Positions 38,401 through 49,774 of a stretch of 64,000 nt of DNA are shown here, piece by piece. Origin of the DNA: Talpa occidentalis (taxonomy: Eukaryota; Chordata; Mammalia; Eulipotyphla; Talpidae); contig NW_023603184.1 in NCBI RefSeq assembly GCF_014898055.3, positions 151,532,149-151,596,148 on the forward strand. Direction: 5' to 3'. Position 1 is the stretch's first letter. Each line of letters begins with the position of its first letter. The position numbers and the translations under genes were made by a program. The notes beneath the pieces are model-generated. The model was not told the DNA's origin. It saw only the letters and a list, made by a program, of their open reading frames with translations, and searched no databases.

Positions 38401-40640
38401 CCGGCCCCCGATCTGTTCTGCTGCCAACCTGTATGGCCGGCTGAGCCCCAGGGCCTCTCCCCGCAGGTCCTGGGCGTGGCTGGCCAAGGCAACAGTGGCC
38501 TCCTGGTCAGGCTGAGCCCCTGGGGTACCCCCCTCCCTGCCCCGACATGGGCCGGCACCCTCTGCAGCCCAGTCCTGCACCGGAGACCACCCGGGGGCCC
38601 CTGCAGGGAGAGTTCAGCCCAGACAGGCGGCGGGCACCCGCAGACTCCCGGGCAGGACCGGGGTGTTGACGGGTGAGGGCTGGGCATGGCTCCCGGGAGA
38701 CCAGCCCAGGCGGGGGAGGAGACCTGGACCCTCCCTGCAGCCAGCAGAACTGTGGCCCTGGCCAGGCCTGGCCATGCGACAGGGAGCCGCAGCCCCGCCG
38801 CCCGCAGGCAGCCCCGCCACGCGCGGCCGAGCCCCCGGCAAATAAGGGGAGGCGGCCGGTGCCCCCTGCGGAGGCCAGCACCCCGTTTGCACGCGGGGTG
38901 TGGAGGTGCTCGGAGACGAGGCCTCTGTTTGCAGAGCCCCAACCCCCTTCCCAAACACAGGCAGGTCCGGCTCCCGGCACAGGGGCTCGCCCGCGTCCTG
39001 CCTGAGCAGCCGCCTCGCACGGACTCGGCGCTGCGCGGGTGCTGGAGGCCAAGGAGACCCCTGCCGCCTCCGCGACGCTGCCTGCCAGGTGGGGCCCCTC
39101 ACTCCTGGGCTCAGAGGGTGGGGCCGGGGAGGCTGAGCAGGCTACCCCCCAGCAGAGCTGCCTGCGCCCCAGCAGCAAGTAGAAGTTCCGGGGTTCTCCC
39201 CGGCACCCCAGAAACCAAGGGCTGAGGAGGGCCGGTGGCCCCCGAGCCAGGCTGGGCCGCGCATCCTGCTTGCTGGGCGTCTGGACTAGGGGTGCTCTGG
39301 GCCCCCCGAGGCTAGGGCCCAGTGGCAGGCCGGGGGCCATGTGGGCGCCCACGTGTGCCCGCGTCACTGCCGCCCTGGCTCTGCTCGGAGCAGGCCCGGG
39401 TTAGGGCCTGAGGTGAGTGGAAGGAGGAGGCCGGGCGGGGTCTGGGCCCACAGCAGCGGAGGCTCGAGGGGGGCCTGCTCCGGCCATGCAGGCCAGAGGC
39501 GGAGGCGGGCCCTGGCCGGACGGCCAGACAGACGGATGCGGCGCGAGCTGCCAAGCCAGGCCTCCCAGCTGCCCCTCTAGGGGAGTGGGCTCCCCTTCGG
39601 GCCACAGCACTGCAGCCTCCCCACCCAGGGCGGGGGCCGGCTGGGGTCACGGCCCCTCCCCACCAAGGGCCGCGCTCCCACCTGTTCACTCCGCGCCGGC
39701 TCCAGGTCAGAAGTTCTGCAAACACAACTTCCCGGGCGACCCCTGACCCCTGCCCCTGCCCTCTGACGACGCGCTGGCTGGTCGCCTGGCCCCGCCGGGC
39801 AGAGAACTTGCTCCGGCGGTAACTGGCTCTTCGGCGTCAGCGTCAACAAGCCGCGCGCCGCTTTCTCGTCCCTCTGGGCCCGTCTTCAAGGCGAGCGCGG
39901 CCGCGGGCGGGGGGCAGCTGCTCCCCGGGCTCTCCCCGCAGCCCTCGCTTGGACGCCGAGCGCTCACTCCCGGCTGGCACGTCCCCGGCCGTCCTGTCCG
40001 TGCCACCCCACCAGCTGGTCCTGCGGGCAGGGGACGCGCAGAGGCCGCCCCGGAGGAGGAGAGCGCCATCCTGGCGGGCCCCGCCTCCAGCCAGGGGAGC
40101 GCCCAGATGGACGGGGCATGGCCGCCTCCCTGGAGGTGAGCAGCACCACCCCGCGGCCCCTCCTCCCACCTGCGGCCTCTGCCATGGGCCCCCCCGGCGG
40201 CCCCCTCCCTGCTGGCCCTTCCCCACCGCCCCCCACGCCGTCCCCTGCTGGCCCTGCCCCCGCTGGCCAGCCCTTCCGTGGCCCCGCCTCCCGGGGGGGC
40301 TGCGGGGTGACACTCCCCCTCCCCAGCCGCCTGCTGAGGGCTCTGGTCACCACGGCCTCGGGAGGTGCCAGGGCTGCGGCAGGCAGGGCCAGCCCCGCCA
40401 CATGGGGCAGAGGTGGGGGCCGGGCTGAACGCACCTGGGTGGTCCCAGCCGAGGCCCTCGCTCACCTTGGGGCGGGCTCTGCACGGCTTCCCCTGGGCCA
40501 TCGGCCAGGACCCGCACGCTGGGCAGAGCCACAGCCCGCAGTGAGGCCAGCCACCTGGCAGGGCTCACCTTCAGAGAAGGGCTACGGTGCAGGTCAGGCT
40601 GCTGACCGGGGCTGCTGGCCTGGGGCCGGCCAGTCCAAGG
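35456..40640. other. spacer between PPP1R7 and ANO7
   Basis: GC-rich DNA with many long frames and no set of phase-consistent, splice-bounded exons. A short stretch near 36308-36348 reads TPEKLPKAEEEEDV, but no acceptor or continuation supports it. ATG GCC GCC TCC CTG GAG followed by GTGAGC (40118-40135) could be an alternative first ANO7 exon, because it ends in phase 0 and exon 40899-40956 begins in phase 0. Otherwise I see nothing. Confidence 0.45.
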
Positions 40641-40642
40641 CC

Positions 40643-40650
40643 TTTATAAA
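40643..40650 (+). promoter_or_regulatory. ANO7: TATA box upstream of ANO7
   Basis: TTTATAAA in CCTTTATAAAGC, a near-consensus TATA box in otherwise very GC-rich DNA. It is about 200 bases before the in-frame ATG at 40842. A TATA promoter would suit a tissue-restricted gene (human ANO7 is prostate-enriched), unlike the CpG-island promoters of the neighbours. The start site is inferred. Confidence 0.45.
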
Positions 40651-40841
40651 GCACCTGGCCCACCTGGCGCCAGCTCCCCCCAGGCCCCTGGCCCTGGGGC
40701 CTCCTGCATTCGGACGGGGCCTCCTGGGGTGGTCCGGCTCCCCGTTAGCCTGAGGCTGGACGCCTGGTCCTGGCCACGCTGCCCACACGGGCCTGCCGAG
40801 CAGCGCCAGGCAGAGCCAGGGCCGGGGCTGGCCTCCAGGGG

Positions 40842-43047
40842 ATGCCCTGGCGTGCAGCTGGGGCACAGCCTGGCACTGCTTCCTCCCTCCTCCCCCAGCT
40901 GAGCGGACTCGGCGCGGCCATCTCTGGGGTGAGGAGCCCCGCCAAGCCCCGGACAGGTGAGCCCCTCCCCGCCAGCACCTGCCAGCTGTGCCAGGTGGGC
41001 CCTGGGGTGGGGCCCCGGGCGGCGCCGGGGTGGCGGCAGGACGAAGCCACGCTCTGGCTCCCGGTCCGGCACAGGGCCCTGCTGGGGGCCGCCAAGGCTC
41101 TGAGGTCGCGGCCTCCCCCCGACCCAGGTCTCAGGACGGGCTCCCACGTGTCTCGAACCCCAAACCTTTTCTGCCTTCAAAGGGTCTCCTCTCCCTGCCC
41201 GCTGCTCCTGCCCAGCACAGCCTCTGCCCATGGCCTCCCGCCCCGCCAAGGTGCCCGTCAGCCTCGCCCCAGCAGTCACCATCCTGCCAGCGGCAGACCG
41301 GGAGAGCCGTGGGCGCGGGCAGGGCGGGCGGAGTGTGGGGTCCTGGGAGGCCCCAGCCCCGCAGCCGGGGACACGGTGCACGGCTCTGCTGGGGCGGCCA
41401 GCAGCGGGCTCAACCTCGAGCTGTGCCCTGGGGCGCCACCTCCGACCCCCAGAGGGCCCTGCCCGCCAGGCCTATGCGTGGGTCCGTCCTCTCCGAGCTG
41501 GCCCCGCTGGCCAGGCCGTGCGTCCTCCAGGCCCTGATCCCCAACCCCCGGCCCGGGGCTGCCCGCCCAGGGTCTGTCCTGGCCCCTCGATGGCCCTGCG
41601 CTGTTGGGTCGCACCGAGAGTCCTTGCCAAGTCAGGTCGTGACCCCTGGGCCTGCGCCCCGGTGATGAGCACCTCAGGGTGCTCCATGGAGGCCCTTGGG
41701 GCACCACGCCCAGCCCCGACCCGTGTCTGGGCCCCGCAGACTTCGTCCTGGTCCAGGAGGAAGACCAGAGGCAGCAGGACCCCAGCCTGCGGGACCAGCC
41801 GGAGGAGCGCAGCGCCCGGCGGGGGGCCTTCCTGCAGAGCCTGCGGGCTGCCGGGCTGCGTGTGGACCAGGTGGGCGGCCAGCCGGGCCTGAGGTGGCTC
41901 GGGCCTGTGTCAGGGAGCAGCCACCTGCGTGGACGACGAGGGCCCCCAGGGAGCTGCAGGCAGGGCTGCTGGGGCCGGCGGCACCGCCCCGTGCCCCCTG
42001 CGGCGGCCAGGCCAAGGCCGTCCTGACTGCCGGGCCAACCCCCCAGCCGATTTAGAGGGTGGACGAGCCCGCGGCGGGCAGGGTGCTGGCGGAGCTCGGG
42101 GCCCAGGTGCCCTGGCAGCCCTTCCTCTGCGGGTGGCCCTGGTGCTGGCGGAGGCGCTTCCCTGGCACCCGTCTGCCCCGCCGTGGACACGGGCCCCGTG
42201 GACACACAGGCGGACACAGGCCTCACCAGCCCTCTGCCCGCAGTGGGATGCCCAGGCCAGGGGTGGCACCGTGCACTACACCCTCCTCAGCGCCCCCTGG
42301 GCCGTGCTCTGCCACTACGCCGAGGACCTGCAGCTGAAGCTGCCCCTGCAGGTAGGGGAGCGGGGCGCCCCATGCGCTGGCCCTGGGGCTTGCCAGGCTC
42401 CAGGGGCCTCCTAAGGCAGACGGGGCCCTGGGCCCCAGGGTGAGCGAGGGGAGCTGCTGAGGGTGCGGCCACGACCCTCAACAGGCCCCAGGCTGCCCCC
42501 GGCCGGGCAGACACCGCCGCTACCTCGTCCCTTGGGCCTCCAGCGGGCCAGCCGGCAGCCCTGGGCCCTGAGGCCCAGAGGAAAGGCAGGGGGGCGGGGG
42601 GCGCCCACCTCACCCCCTCCCTGCAGGAGTTACCCAACTCGGACTCCAACTGGTCGGCTGGGCTGCAGGCCTGGCTGGGCATCCCCAACACCCTGCTGCA
42701 GCCGCTGCCCGACGTGCCACCCCTGCACTACTCCTGCCCCTTCAGAGCCAGCAAGCCGTCCAGGTAGGCCGGCCCCGCGGCCAGAGGACAGCCGAGCGGC
42801 AGGACACGCGGCCCCAGTCTGGGCGCCCTGCCCGGCTCCAGGCCAGGGAGCGCCTTTGTGCCGCCCACCCCTGGGGCCCTCGGCCCTGGCTCACCCCTGA
42901 CCACTGCCCGCCCACGTGTGCTGCCCCAGGTTCCTCGGGAGCGACAACCAGGTGACCCTCTTCTCCAGACCGTGCGTGGGCTGCGGGCCGAGCCCGGGGC
43001 GCGGCGGGGGCCCACCCCATGGCACACGCCCCCCCCCCCCCGTCTGA
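40842..43047 (+). CDS. ANO7: intact N-terminal exons of anoctamin 7 (possible short form)
   Basis: Exons 40899-40956, 41740-41870, 42244-42351, 42627-42763 and the start of one at 42930 have consensus splice sites and one continuous frame. They encode SPAKPRT-DFVLVQEED, LRAAGLRVDQ, TVHYTLLSAPWAVLCHYAED, SNWSAGLQAWLGIPN and FLGSDNQ, matching the cytosolic N-terminal (dimerisation) region of anoctamin 7 as I recall it. If the first exon starts at the ATG at 40842, downstream of the TATA box, the frame runs without splicing into 40899-40956. Read through past 42930, the frame ends at TGA 43045-43047, giving about 202 aa. Human ANO7 has a short cytosolic isoform (NGEP-S, 179 aa) built from its first exons, so such a product is plausible here. 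The start is uncertain; 40118 is an alternative. Confidence 0.55.
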
Positions 43048-44207
43048 GATCCTGGCCAAGACGCCCCGCGGTCACGAGAAGGGTCTGCGCGGGGTCGACC
43101 AGCTGCTGGCCGAGGGGACGCTCAGCGCAGCCTTCCCGCTCCCCGAGGGCCCGGTCGGCGGGGGCCGGGCCTTGGCTGGGTGGGGCCAGGGCTGCTCTGT
43201 GCCGAGTGGCTGTGGTCACGGCGCCAGGCCCGCGGCCAGGCCAGCTGCCCCGTGGGGGGACAACCAGGCCCCCGTGGGTCCCCAAACCCAGGGGCTCAGG
43301 CAGGGCCAGCCTTGCCGTGGGGCCCCGGCCCTGGCCCACAGCACACCCTCCAGGCCCTCGGAGCCCCGGGGAGAGCAGACGGCGGGCACAGCCGGGCAGT
43401 CCCGGGCTGGGGCCACTCCGTCCGCCCTGGGTGCCCAGGCCACAGAGCCTGGCCTGCAGGCGGGACTCCCGGCGGCCGCCGGGACGGCACAGCCCCCGGT
43501 GCCCAGAGACCGCTCGGCCGGCCACCCCCACCCTCCCCTGCCCGAGGACCCCGAGGGGCCAAGCTCAGGCGCCCCCTTCCCAGGGAGGCCTTCCTGGACG
43601 CCTGCGGTGTGTCCGCCCCACCCCGCGCCGGGCAGGGGTCCCCCGGGAGAGCGGCCAGGGCCGCCCCCAGCACGCTGTTCCCAGGGCCCCTTCACGCCGG
43701 CCCCGAGGCCCGGCCCAGCGCAGGGCGGACGCTGTTCCGGCCCTGGGCCCGCGGGGCTCCGGCACGAGCTCCAGCCGCCGGCCCCGAAAGCCGCGGGCGC
43801 GGCCCAGCGCTCTCCCCGCGGCCGACCGCGCCGCGCTCTCCTTCAGCCTGTCGGGGCTGCTCGGACCACGAGGCCCCTGAGGCGGGCGCGGGCGGCCCTG
43901 GGCAGCGCCCCCCCCCGCCCTTGTGGTCCCGCTGAGCCCCCCGCGCCCTCCAGGAGAGGCCCCGGCCTCAGGGTGCAGCCTCGGCCCCCGCCGCTGCCCC
44001 GAACCCCATCACGGGCGAGGACGAGCCCCGCTTCCCGGGCGAGCCGCCGGCGCCGCATGCTGGCCGGTGCCCTCTGCCGGCCGCCCACCGGCCGCGGGGT
44101 CCGCACGCGCAGGCGGGTGTGGCAGGGAGCCCCGGCCGGCGGGCAGTGCCCAGCGAGCCCGGAGGGCGGGGCCGGGCGGAGGGCAACGGCAGAGCCCGCA
44201 GGGGCGC

Positions 44208-44270
44208 GGTGCCCATCGTCCCTGGTGCCCGTCGTCCCTGGTGCCCGTCGTCCCTGGTGCCCATCGTCCC
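44208..44270. repeat. 16-bp tandem repeat, four copies, in the ANO7 remnant
   Basis: GGTGCCCATCGTCCCT and close variants repeated four times. It falls where the first transmembrane exon of ANO7 would be (between RRMLAG and a GTALPGLGPSR stretch resembling GNTLLAAWASR of the human protein). The repeat may have grown from a Val/Ile-coding segment. Confidence 0.75.
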
Positions 44271-45296
44271 GCGCGCGGCACGGCCACGCCGCCGGCGGGC
44301 ACCGCGCTCCCGGGCCTGGGCCCCAGCAGGGTCCCCCCAAGCCTCCCAGCTCCCGCGTCCTCAGGGCTCCGGGTCCGCAGCCCCTGCCGCCCGGCGGGGC
44401 CTGGGGGCCTCTGGCCTGGGGGTCTCGGTTATGGGGGGCGGGGGGGTCAAAGTGGGGGGCCTCGCCCGGCTGACCCTGCTCTGCCCGAGATGCGCGGGAC
44501 GCAGGCGGAGCCCGGGGGCGCCCTCCCCTCACGGTCCTCGGTCAACTGCTACTCGGCGCCCCCTCCGGGGCCCCTTCCAGGCAGGAGGGCGCCCCGCCCC
44601 CCCGGCCCCGCCCCCGCCCCCCCCCGCCGCCCCCGCCCAGGGGCGGCCTCAGACCCGGGCTCCCTCCAGGTTCGCGCTCCCCCGCGACTACCGCGCCCTG
44701 CTCGGCCTCCGCGAGGAGGAGGTGCGCGCCCCACACAGACAGCCCGGCCCCCCGCGCCCCTCGGGCGGCCCCTCCTCGTGTGGGGGCGCCGCCCAGCGCG
44801 GGGTCTCCCAAAGCAGAGCCCGAGGCCGGCACAAGAGGCCGGTGGGGGCGACACCCCAGAAGCACGCGAGGCTTGGGGCGGCCCCGGAGGAGGGTCACCG
44901 CCGCGGGCTCCTGGGCGCGACTCGCCCGGACCCTCCGGACCCCCCGACGGCGCGGAGCCCCTCGGAACTGCCCGCCTCGGTCCCCTCCGGCCCAGACCCC
45001 GGGCCGGGCGCGGCAGCCGACGGGGCGTCCCGGGGCCTCTGAGGCCGGGTCTGAAAGCCAAGCGGGGGCGGGCGGCGGCCCGGCCGGGAGGGCTAAGGGT
45101 CTGGGGAGGGCCCTGAAGGCGCCCCAAGGCCCGAGAGGAAGGGGCGCCTGGGGCGGGCCCTGGGGTGGAGGGCGGGCCGGGCCAGCGCCCACGGCACCTC
45201 CGCCCTGCAGTGCGGGCCGGGCTGCGACCTGCAGCGGGGCCTGAAGCCGCAGGGGACCAGGGTGGCGAGCAGCAGCTCAGCAGCACAGCAGGAGGC

Positions 45297-46192
45297 GCCC
45301 CGCCCCCGACGGCGCCCGCCCCCGACGGCGCCCCCCCGACGGCGCCCCGCCCCGACGGCGCCCCGCCCCCGACGGCGCCCCGCCCCCGACGGCGCCCCGC
45401 CCCCGACGGCGCCCCGCCCCGACGGCGCCCCGCCCCCGACGGCGCCCCGCCCCCGACGGCGCCCCGCCCCGACGGCGCCCCGACGGCGCCCGCCCCCGAC
45501 GGCGCCCCGCCCCCGACGGCGCCCCGCCCCCGGCGCCCGCGCCGCCCGCCCCCGACGGCGCCCCGCCCCGACGGCGCCCCGCCCCCGACGGCCCCGCCCC
45601 CGACGGCCCCGACGGCGCCCCGCCCCCCGACGGCGCCCCGCCCCCGACGGCGCCCCGCCCCCGACGGCCCCGCCCCGACCCCCGACGGCCCGCCCCGACG
45701 GCGCCCCGACGGCGCCCCGCCCCCGACGGCGCCCGCCCCCGACGGCGCCCCGCCCCCGGCGCCCCGCCCCGACGGCCCCGCCCCGACGGCGCCCGACGGC
45801 GCCCCGCCCCCGACGGCGCCCGCCCCCGACGGCGCCCCGCCCCGACGGCGCCCCGCCCCCGACGGCGCCCCGCCCCGACGGCGCCCGCCCCCGACGGCGC
45901 CCCCCCCGACGGCGCCCCGCCCCGACGGCGCCCCGCCCGACGGCGCCCCGCCCCCGACGGCGCCCCGCCCCGACGGCGCCCCGCCCCGACGGCGCCCCGC
46001 CCCGACGGCCCCGCCCCCGACGGCGCCCGCCCGACGGCGCCCCGCCCCGACGGCGCCCCGCCCCCGACGGCGCCCCGCCCCGACGGCGCCCCGCCCCCGA
46101 CGGCGCCCCGCCCCCGACGGCGCCCCGCCCCCGACGGCGCCCCGCCCCCGACGGCGCCCCGCCCCGACGGCGCCCCGCCCCCAGGCGCTGCT
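45297..46192. repeat. GACGGCGCCCCGCCCC minisatellite in ANO7
   Basis: About 55 copies of a 15-17 bp unit GACGGCGCCCCGCCCC(C), nearly 100% G+C with three CpGs per unit, over 900 bp. It starts right after the ANO7 exon remnant beginning at 45211 and ends in CCCCCAG at 46193. The array has no stop codon in several frames on both strands, which produces very long but meaningless open frames. G runs on the minus strand make it G-quadruplex prone, and it is likely hard to sequence accurately. Confidence 0.97.
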
Positions 46193-48004
46193 GCGGCCCG
46201 ACCGACCTGCTCGCGCCACTGCGGCCCGTGGGCCTCCCGCCCGCGCAAGCCGGTGCGCCCCGGGGGCGGGCGCAGGGGGCGGCGGGGCCGGGCCGTCCCG
46301 CGCCGCTGCGGCGAGCGCCCACGGACAGGTCAGCGGCCAGCGGCCCCGCCGGGCCGTGGTGTCCCGCCCCCCGCGCCCAGTGCCCCCCGGCCCGGGAGGC
46401 CCCTGCGGCCCCGCTCGCGCCGCGCTGCCCGGTGCCCCCCGCGGGCGGGGCTGCGCCTCCGCCGGCCCCGCGGACACGGGCGTCTCCCTCCCGCGAGGTG
46501 GACGCCGAGCGCCCGGGCCGCGCCTCCCCGCTGACCCGCCGGCCGGAGCCGCCCCGGGCGGGTTTCCCTCTCCTCCAACCGGCCGCCGGCCGAGGGGCCC
46601 GAGTCCCGAGCCCGGCGCGCGGCGGATCCGGAGCCGGCTTCGCAGGACCCGGCCCCGCGGCCCCCCGGCCCCGCCCCCGGGGCTCCTGGCGCCCTCGCCC
46701 CGCGGAGACGCCCCGGCGCGGCCGCGGACACGGCCTGGGCCGGGGTCAGGCCCGCCGGCTCCCGAGCTCGCTGCCCTCCCGGCCGGCCCGGGCTTCCTGG
46801 GGGGGCTGCGCCCGCTCGTGCGCCCCGCGGAGCCCGAGGCGCTTCCCTCCCGGGGGCCGCCCTGGCCCCTGCCCGCCCCGGGGTCCGCGCCCCGCGTCCA
46901 GGCGCCCCTCCACGTTCTGAGCCCCCCTGGGGCTCCCTCTGCACTTGGGGGCTGCATCGTTCCCCCGTCCCGCACGCCTGCTGCGCCTAGCTCGGCCTGT
47001 TTCACTTGCTCTTTCCCCCCTCCCCGGCTGGGCCTCCCGCCTTCCAGGCGGCTTTCCCTGCGCTGCGACGCTGCGCCGGGTCCTGCTGTCCGCGGCGCCC
47101 CCAGAGCCTGTCCCGTCTGCCCCGCAGGACCCAGGGCGCTGCCCCGGCGGGGCTCACTGCCCCCCTGGACAGTGGCCGCGGGTGGGGCTGACGGGGGCAT
47201 CTTCCTGCGGGAGGCTGGGGCGCCCTGTGGCCCGCGGCCGCCGCCCCTCGCGGCAGTCGGGTCGGCTCAAGCCCGGGTGGGAGACAGGCGCCCCCCGTCC
47301 GTCCGGCCCGGCCCGGCCCCTGCTGTTAACCCCAGGCCCTGCAGACCCGCGGGCTCGGGGAGGGCGGCGCCACCGCGGGCACCAGCCTTCGCGGAGGGCG
47401 CCGGACGGCCTTCTCCGGCCTACAGGAACCTCGCTGGGCCTTCGTCATCGCGTTTGAGGTACTGCTGCCCCCGGGCCCTCCGGCCTGAGCCCAGGGCCAC
47501 TCCACTGCTCATGTGGGCGCTGCCGCGCTTCCTGCTGCCACCGTGGGCACGTGGTGCCCCTCTGGCGCCCGGGAGACCGACCCCCCCGCGGCGGTGGCCG
47601 CGGCCTGCCTGTGTCTGGGCACCGGGAGGCCCGGCTGTCCCCCCCCCGCAGCCCTCGCCTCTGCTGCTCCCCGGCTGGGCCCTGCGCGGTAGCGGGGCCT
47701 CCCCGCTCGCCGGGCCCCCGCCCGCCGCCGCCTGCCCCCGCGCGGCCCGTGGTCATCTCCGCTGGCCGGGTCTTCGACCTCCTGGTGCCGGACGTCCCCG
47801 CGCCCGCGGGCCCAGGTGAAGCGAGAGCACCTCCTGGCAAAGCAGGCGCTGGCCGAGAACGGGGTGAGCCGCCCGCCCACGCCCCGCCCCGCCCGCAGGG
47901 GCGCCCCCAGCAGTGACATCACGCCGCGCACGCCCCCACAGGTCAGCGGAGCCAAGGAAGACGGGCCTCCAGGCTCGGAGCCGCGTCTGGGGCCCCAGCC
48001 CTAG

Positions 48005-49474
48005 CTGCTGGCGCCCGCGGCCCCCCGGCTCCTGCCCTCTGGAGCACAGGCCACCCCGCGAGTGCAAGATGGAGGCCGGGAGCCCCAGGGCACGTGGCCA
48101 GCCCCACTTGCGTCCCCCAGCAAAGCCGGTCAGCTCCATCAGGACTCGGCTTGGAGCCGGGCCCCTGCCCGTCCCGACCCCCCGGCCCGAGCCGGCTACC
48201 GGCTGGCCCAGACACCAAGGACGCTCTCCCGGGGCAGCTCCGCCCAGAATGAGGGCCCAAGTGGACGCTGTGTTTGTTGGCCGAGTGTGGGCAGCTGCTG
48301 GCGGGGCCCCTGGTCTCCACCCGCCTCGAGGAAGCCGCTCTGCCCCAGAGCCGCTGGCTGCGCCCGCGTGTCCTGCCTGTGCCCCACCCCGCCGGCCTGG
48401 CCCACAGATGCCCCCACGGGCGCGACCCCAGGCCTCTGCCTGGCGGACCTTGTGTGAGGCGCCCTCCGAGCCCTGAAGGCGTGGCCAGCGGTCGCCTGCC
48501 AGCCTCACCCGGGGTCACCTGGCCACACCCAAGCTGGGCACGGCGGTGCTGGCCCCTGGGGTGCCCCCACCCCTGCGGTTCTGGAGGGGCTCACTTGGGC
48601 GCCGCTGCAGCCAGGGCAGCGAGGACACGCGGGGGGGCTGGGGCTGTGCCAGCTGGGCGCCCCACATGCTGGGCCCTGACCACGTGGCCCCATGGCCCAG
48701 CACGCACAGGTGGCGTGACAAACTGAGCCCAGAACGCGCCTTCTGCTTGTTCATAAAATCCAGGTGATCGCTCAGGAGCCTCTGCATCTGTGCTCGCGGG
48801 CAGGTGGCAGCAAGAGGGCTGCAGAGTCCTGGCCCCTGGACTCTGCCCCAGACCTGGCAGTGGCGGCCCCAGGGGAGCAGGGGCCTGGGCGGGCAGGGGC
48901 TGCGGCATAGAGGACCCTGCAGGAGGCCAGAAGGAAGAGCAGGTTTCAGGTGGTAGAGGGTGAGGGGCAGAGCAGACAGGCCGCGGGCGCACCTAGGGCA
49001 GGGCCAGGGCGGCTGCCACTCCCCTCACCACCATCACGCACCTGCGGCTGGAGTATTAGTGGCCAACAGGGTGGAGGAAAGCCTGGCCTGAGTGGTGGGG
49101 CGCCCAGCTCCCCAAGGGCCTTGGGGCCTGGGATGGACACTGGAGGGCTTAGTCCCCTCTGGGAGCAGAGCCCAACTCTGGCCACACAGCAGGTGGCACC
49201 CGCGTGGGGGCGTGGGGTCACCCCCACACACCGAAGAGATCCCCGGCCCCCAAGCTGGCCCCCACAGGTGGCAAAGGCTGCTGGCCAGACCCAAGCAGGG
49301 GTGGACCCAGCTTTGGAGCACCCCCGGGCAGCCGGGGTGCTGGGGACACCGCTCCAGGCTGGCGCTGACACTGCAGCAACGGGACACCGGCCCAGCAGAC
49401 CACCCAGTGGCGGGAGGCAGAGGCCTGTGGCAGCAAGAATGGGGAGACGTCTGGCTTTTATAAAGTCAAGGAAG
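48005..49474. other. spacer between the convergent ANO7 and HDLBP 3' ends
   Basis: No exon, RNA gene or repeat recognised. No AATAAA or ATTAAA is evident for ANO7 after its stop codon, in keeping with loss of the full-length transcript, although CATAAAA at about 48753 might serve as a weak variant. Confidence 0.45.
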
Positions 49475-49480
49475 TTTATT
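49475..49480 (-). terminator. HDLBP: AATAAA poly(A) signal of HDLBP
   Basis: AATAAA on the minus strand, about 295 bases after the HDLBP stop codon, followed by CTTCCTTGACTTTATAAAAG. It sets a 3' UTR of about 320 bases, shorter than I would expect for HDLBP, so other signals further left may exist. Confidence 0.75.
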
Positions 49481-49774
49481 TCCTGAGGTCGTGACACAGG
49501 AAGCCGACCAGGCCTGCCGAGGGGGCCGCCTGCTGGACATGCTGGCCGGGCTGGGCCTGACCCTGCGCCCGAGCTCCGGGGGGCTGACCACAGTGGCGGC
49601 CTGGCGGGCGTCAGGCCGAGCAGGGGCTGGGCCGGACCTGCCACGGCGCTGCCGGCTTCGCTGTGAGACCTCGGGGAGGGGCGTCGGCGGTGCAGAGTGT
49701 CCAGCCGCTGGTCAGGTCGAGAAAAACCGCACAGGGCAGTTTGCTCAGCGGCTGGCGGCGCCGGCTTTTGATCA

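Larger units (their letters stand above)
43046..48004 (+). pseudogene. ANO7: eroded membrane-domain and C-terminal exons of ANO7
   Basis: Remnants appear in the human exon order: 43046-43153 (ILAKTPRGHEKGL, LLAEGTLSAAFPL), 43685-43880 (LFRPWAR, frame slips), 43954-44060 (ERPRPQGAASAP, NPITGEDEP; then a slip before RRMLAG), about 44462-44588 (EMRGTQAE, VNCYSAP; donor GT lost), 44670-44721 (RFALPRDYRALLGLREEE, both splice sites good), 45211-45295 (CGPGCDLQ), 47425-47458 (WAFVIAFE), about 47748-47863 (VVISAGRVFDLLVPDVP, a 2-base slip, then VKREHLLAKQALAENG) and 47942-48004 (VSGAKEDGPPGSE, stop TAG 48002-48004). Hydrophobic codons of the ten-helix scramblase domain are largely replaced by Pro, Ala, Gly and Arg codons. 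Exons for the central region (pore helices, Ca2+-binding residues) are not recognisable between 46193 and 47420. No full-length anoctamin can be encoded here, unless the sequence is faulty. Confidence 0.65.

Noticed and set aside
40118..40135. MAASLE as the definite first ANO7 exon
   Set aside because: Its phase fits, but six codons with a common donor can arise by chance, and the TATA box and ATG at 40842 offer an equally good start. Kept only as an alternative.
44549..47200. 883-codon open frame on the minus strand, and 884 and 552 codon frames on the plus strand, across the same region
   Set aside because: They run through the GACGGCGCCCCGCCCC array and flanking DNA of extreme GC, where stop codons are rare by chance. 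There is no domain, splice structure or start context.
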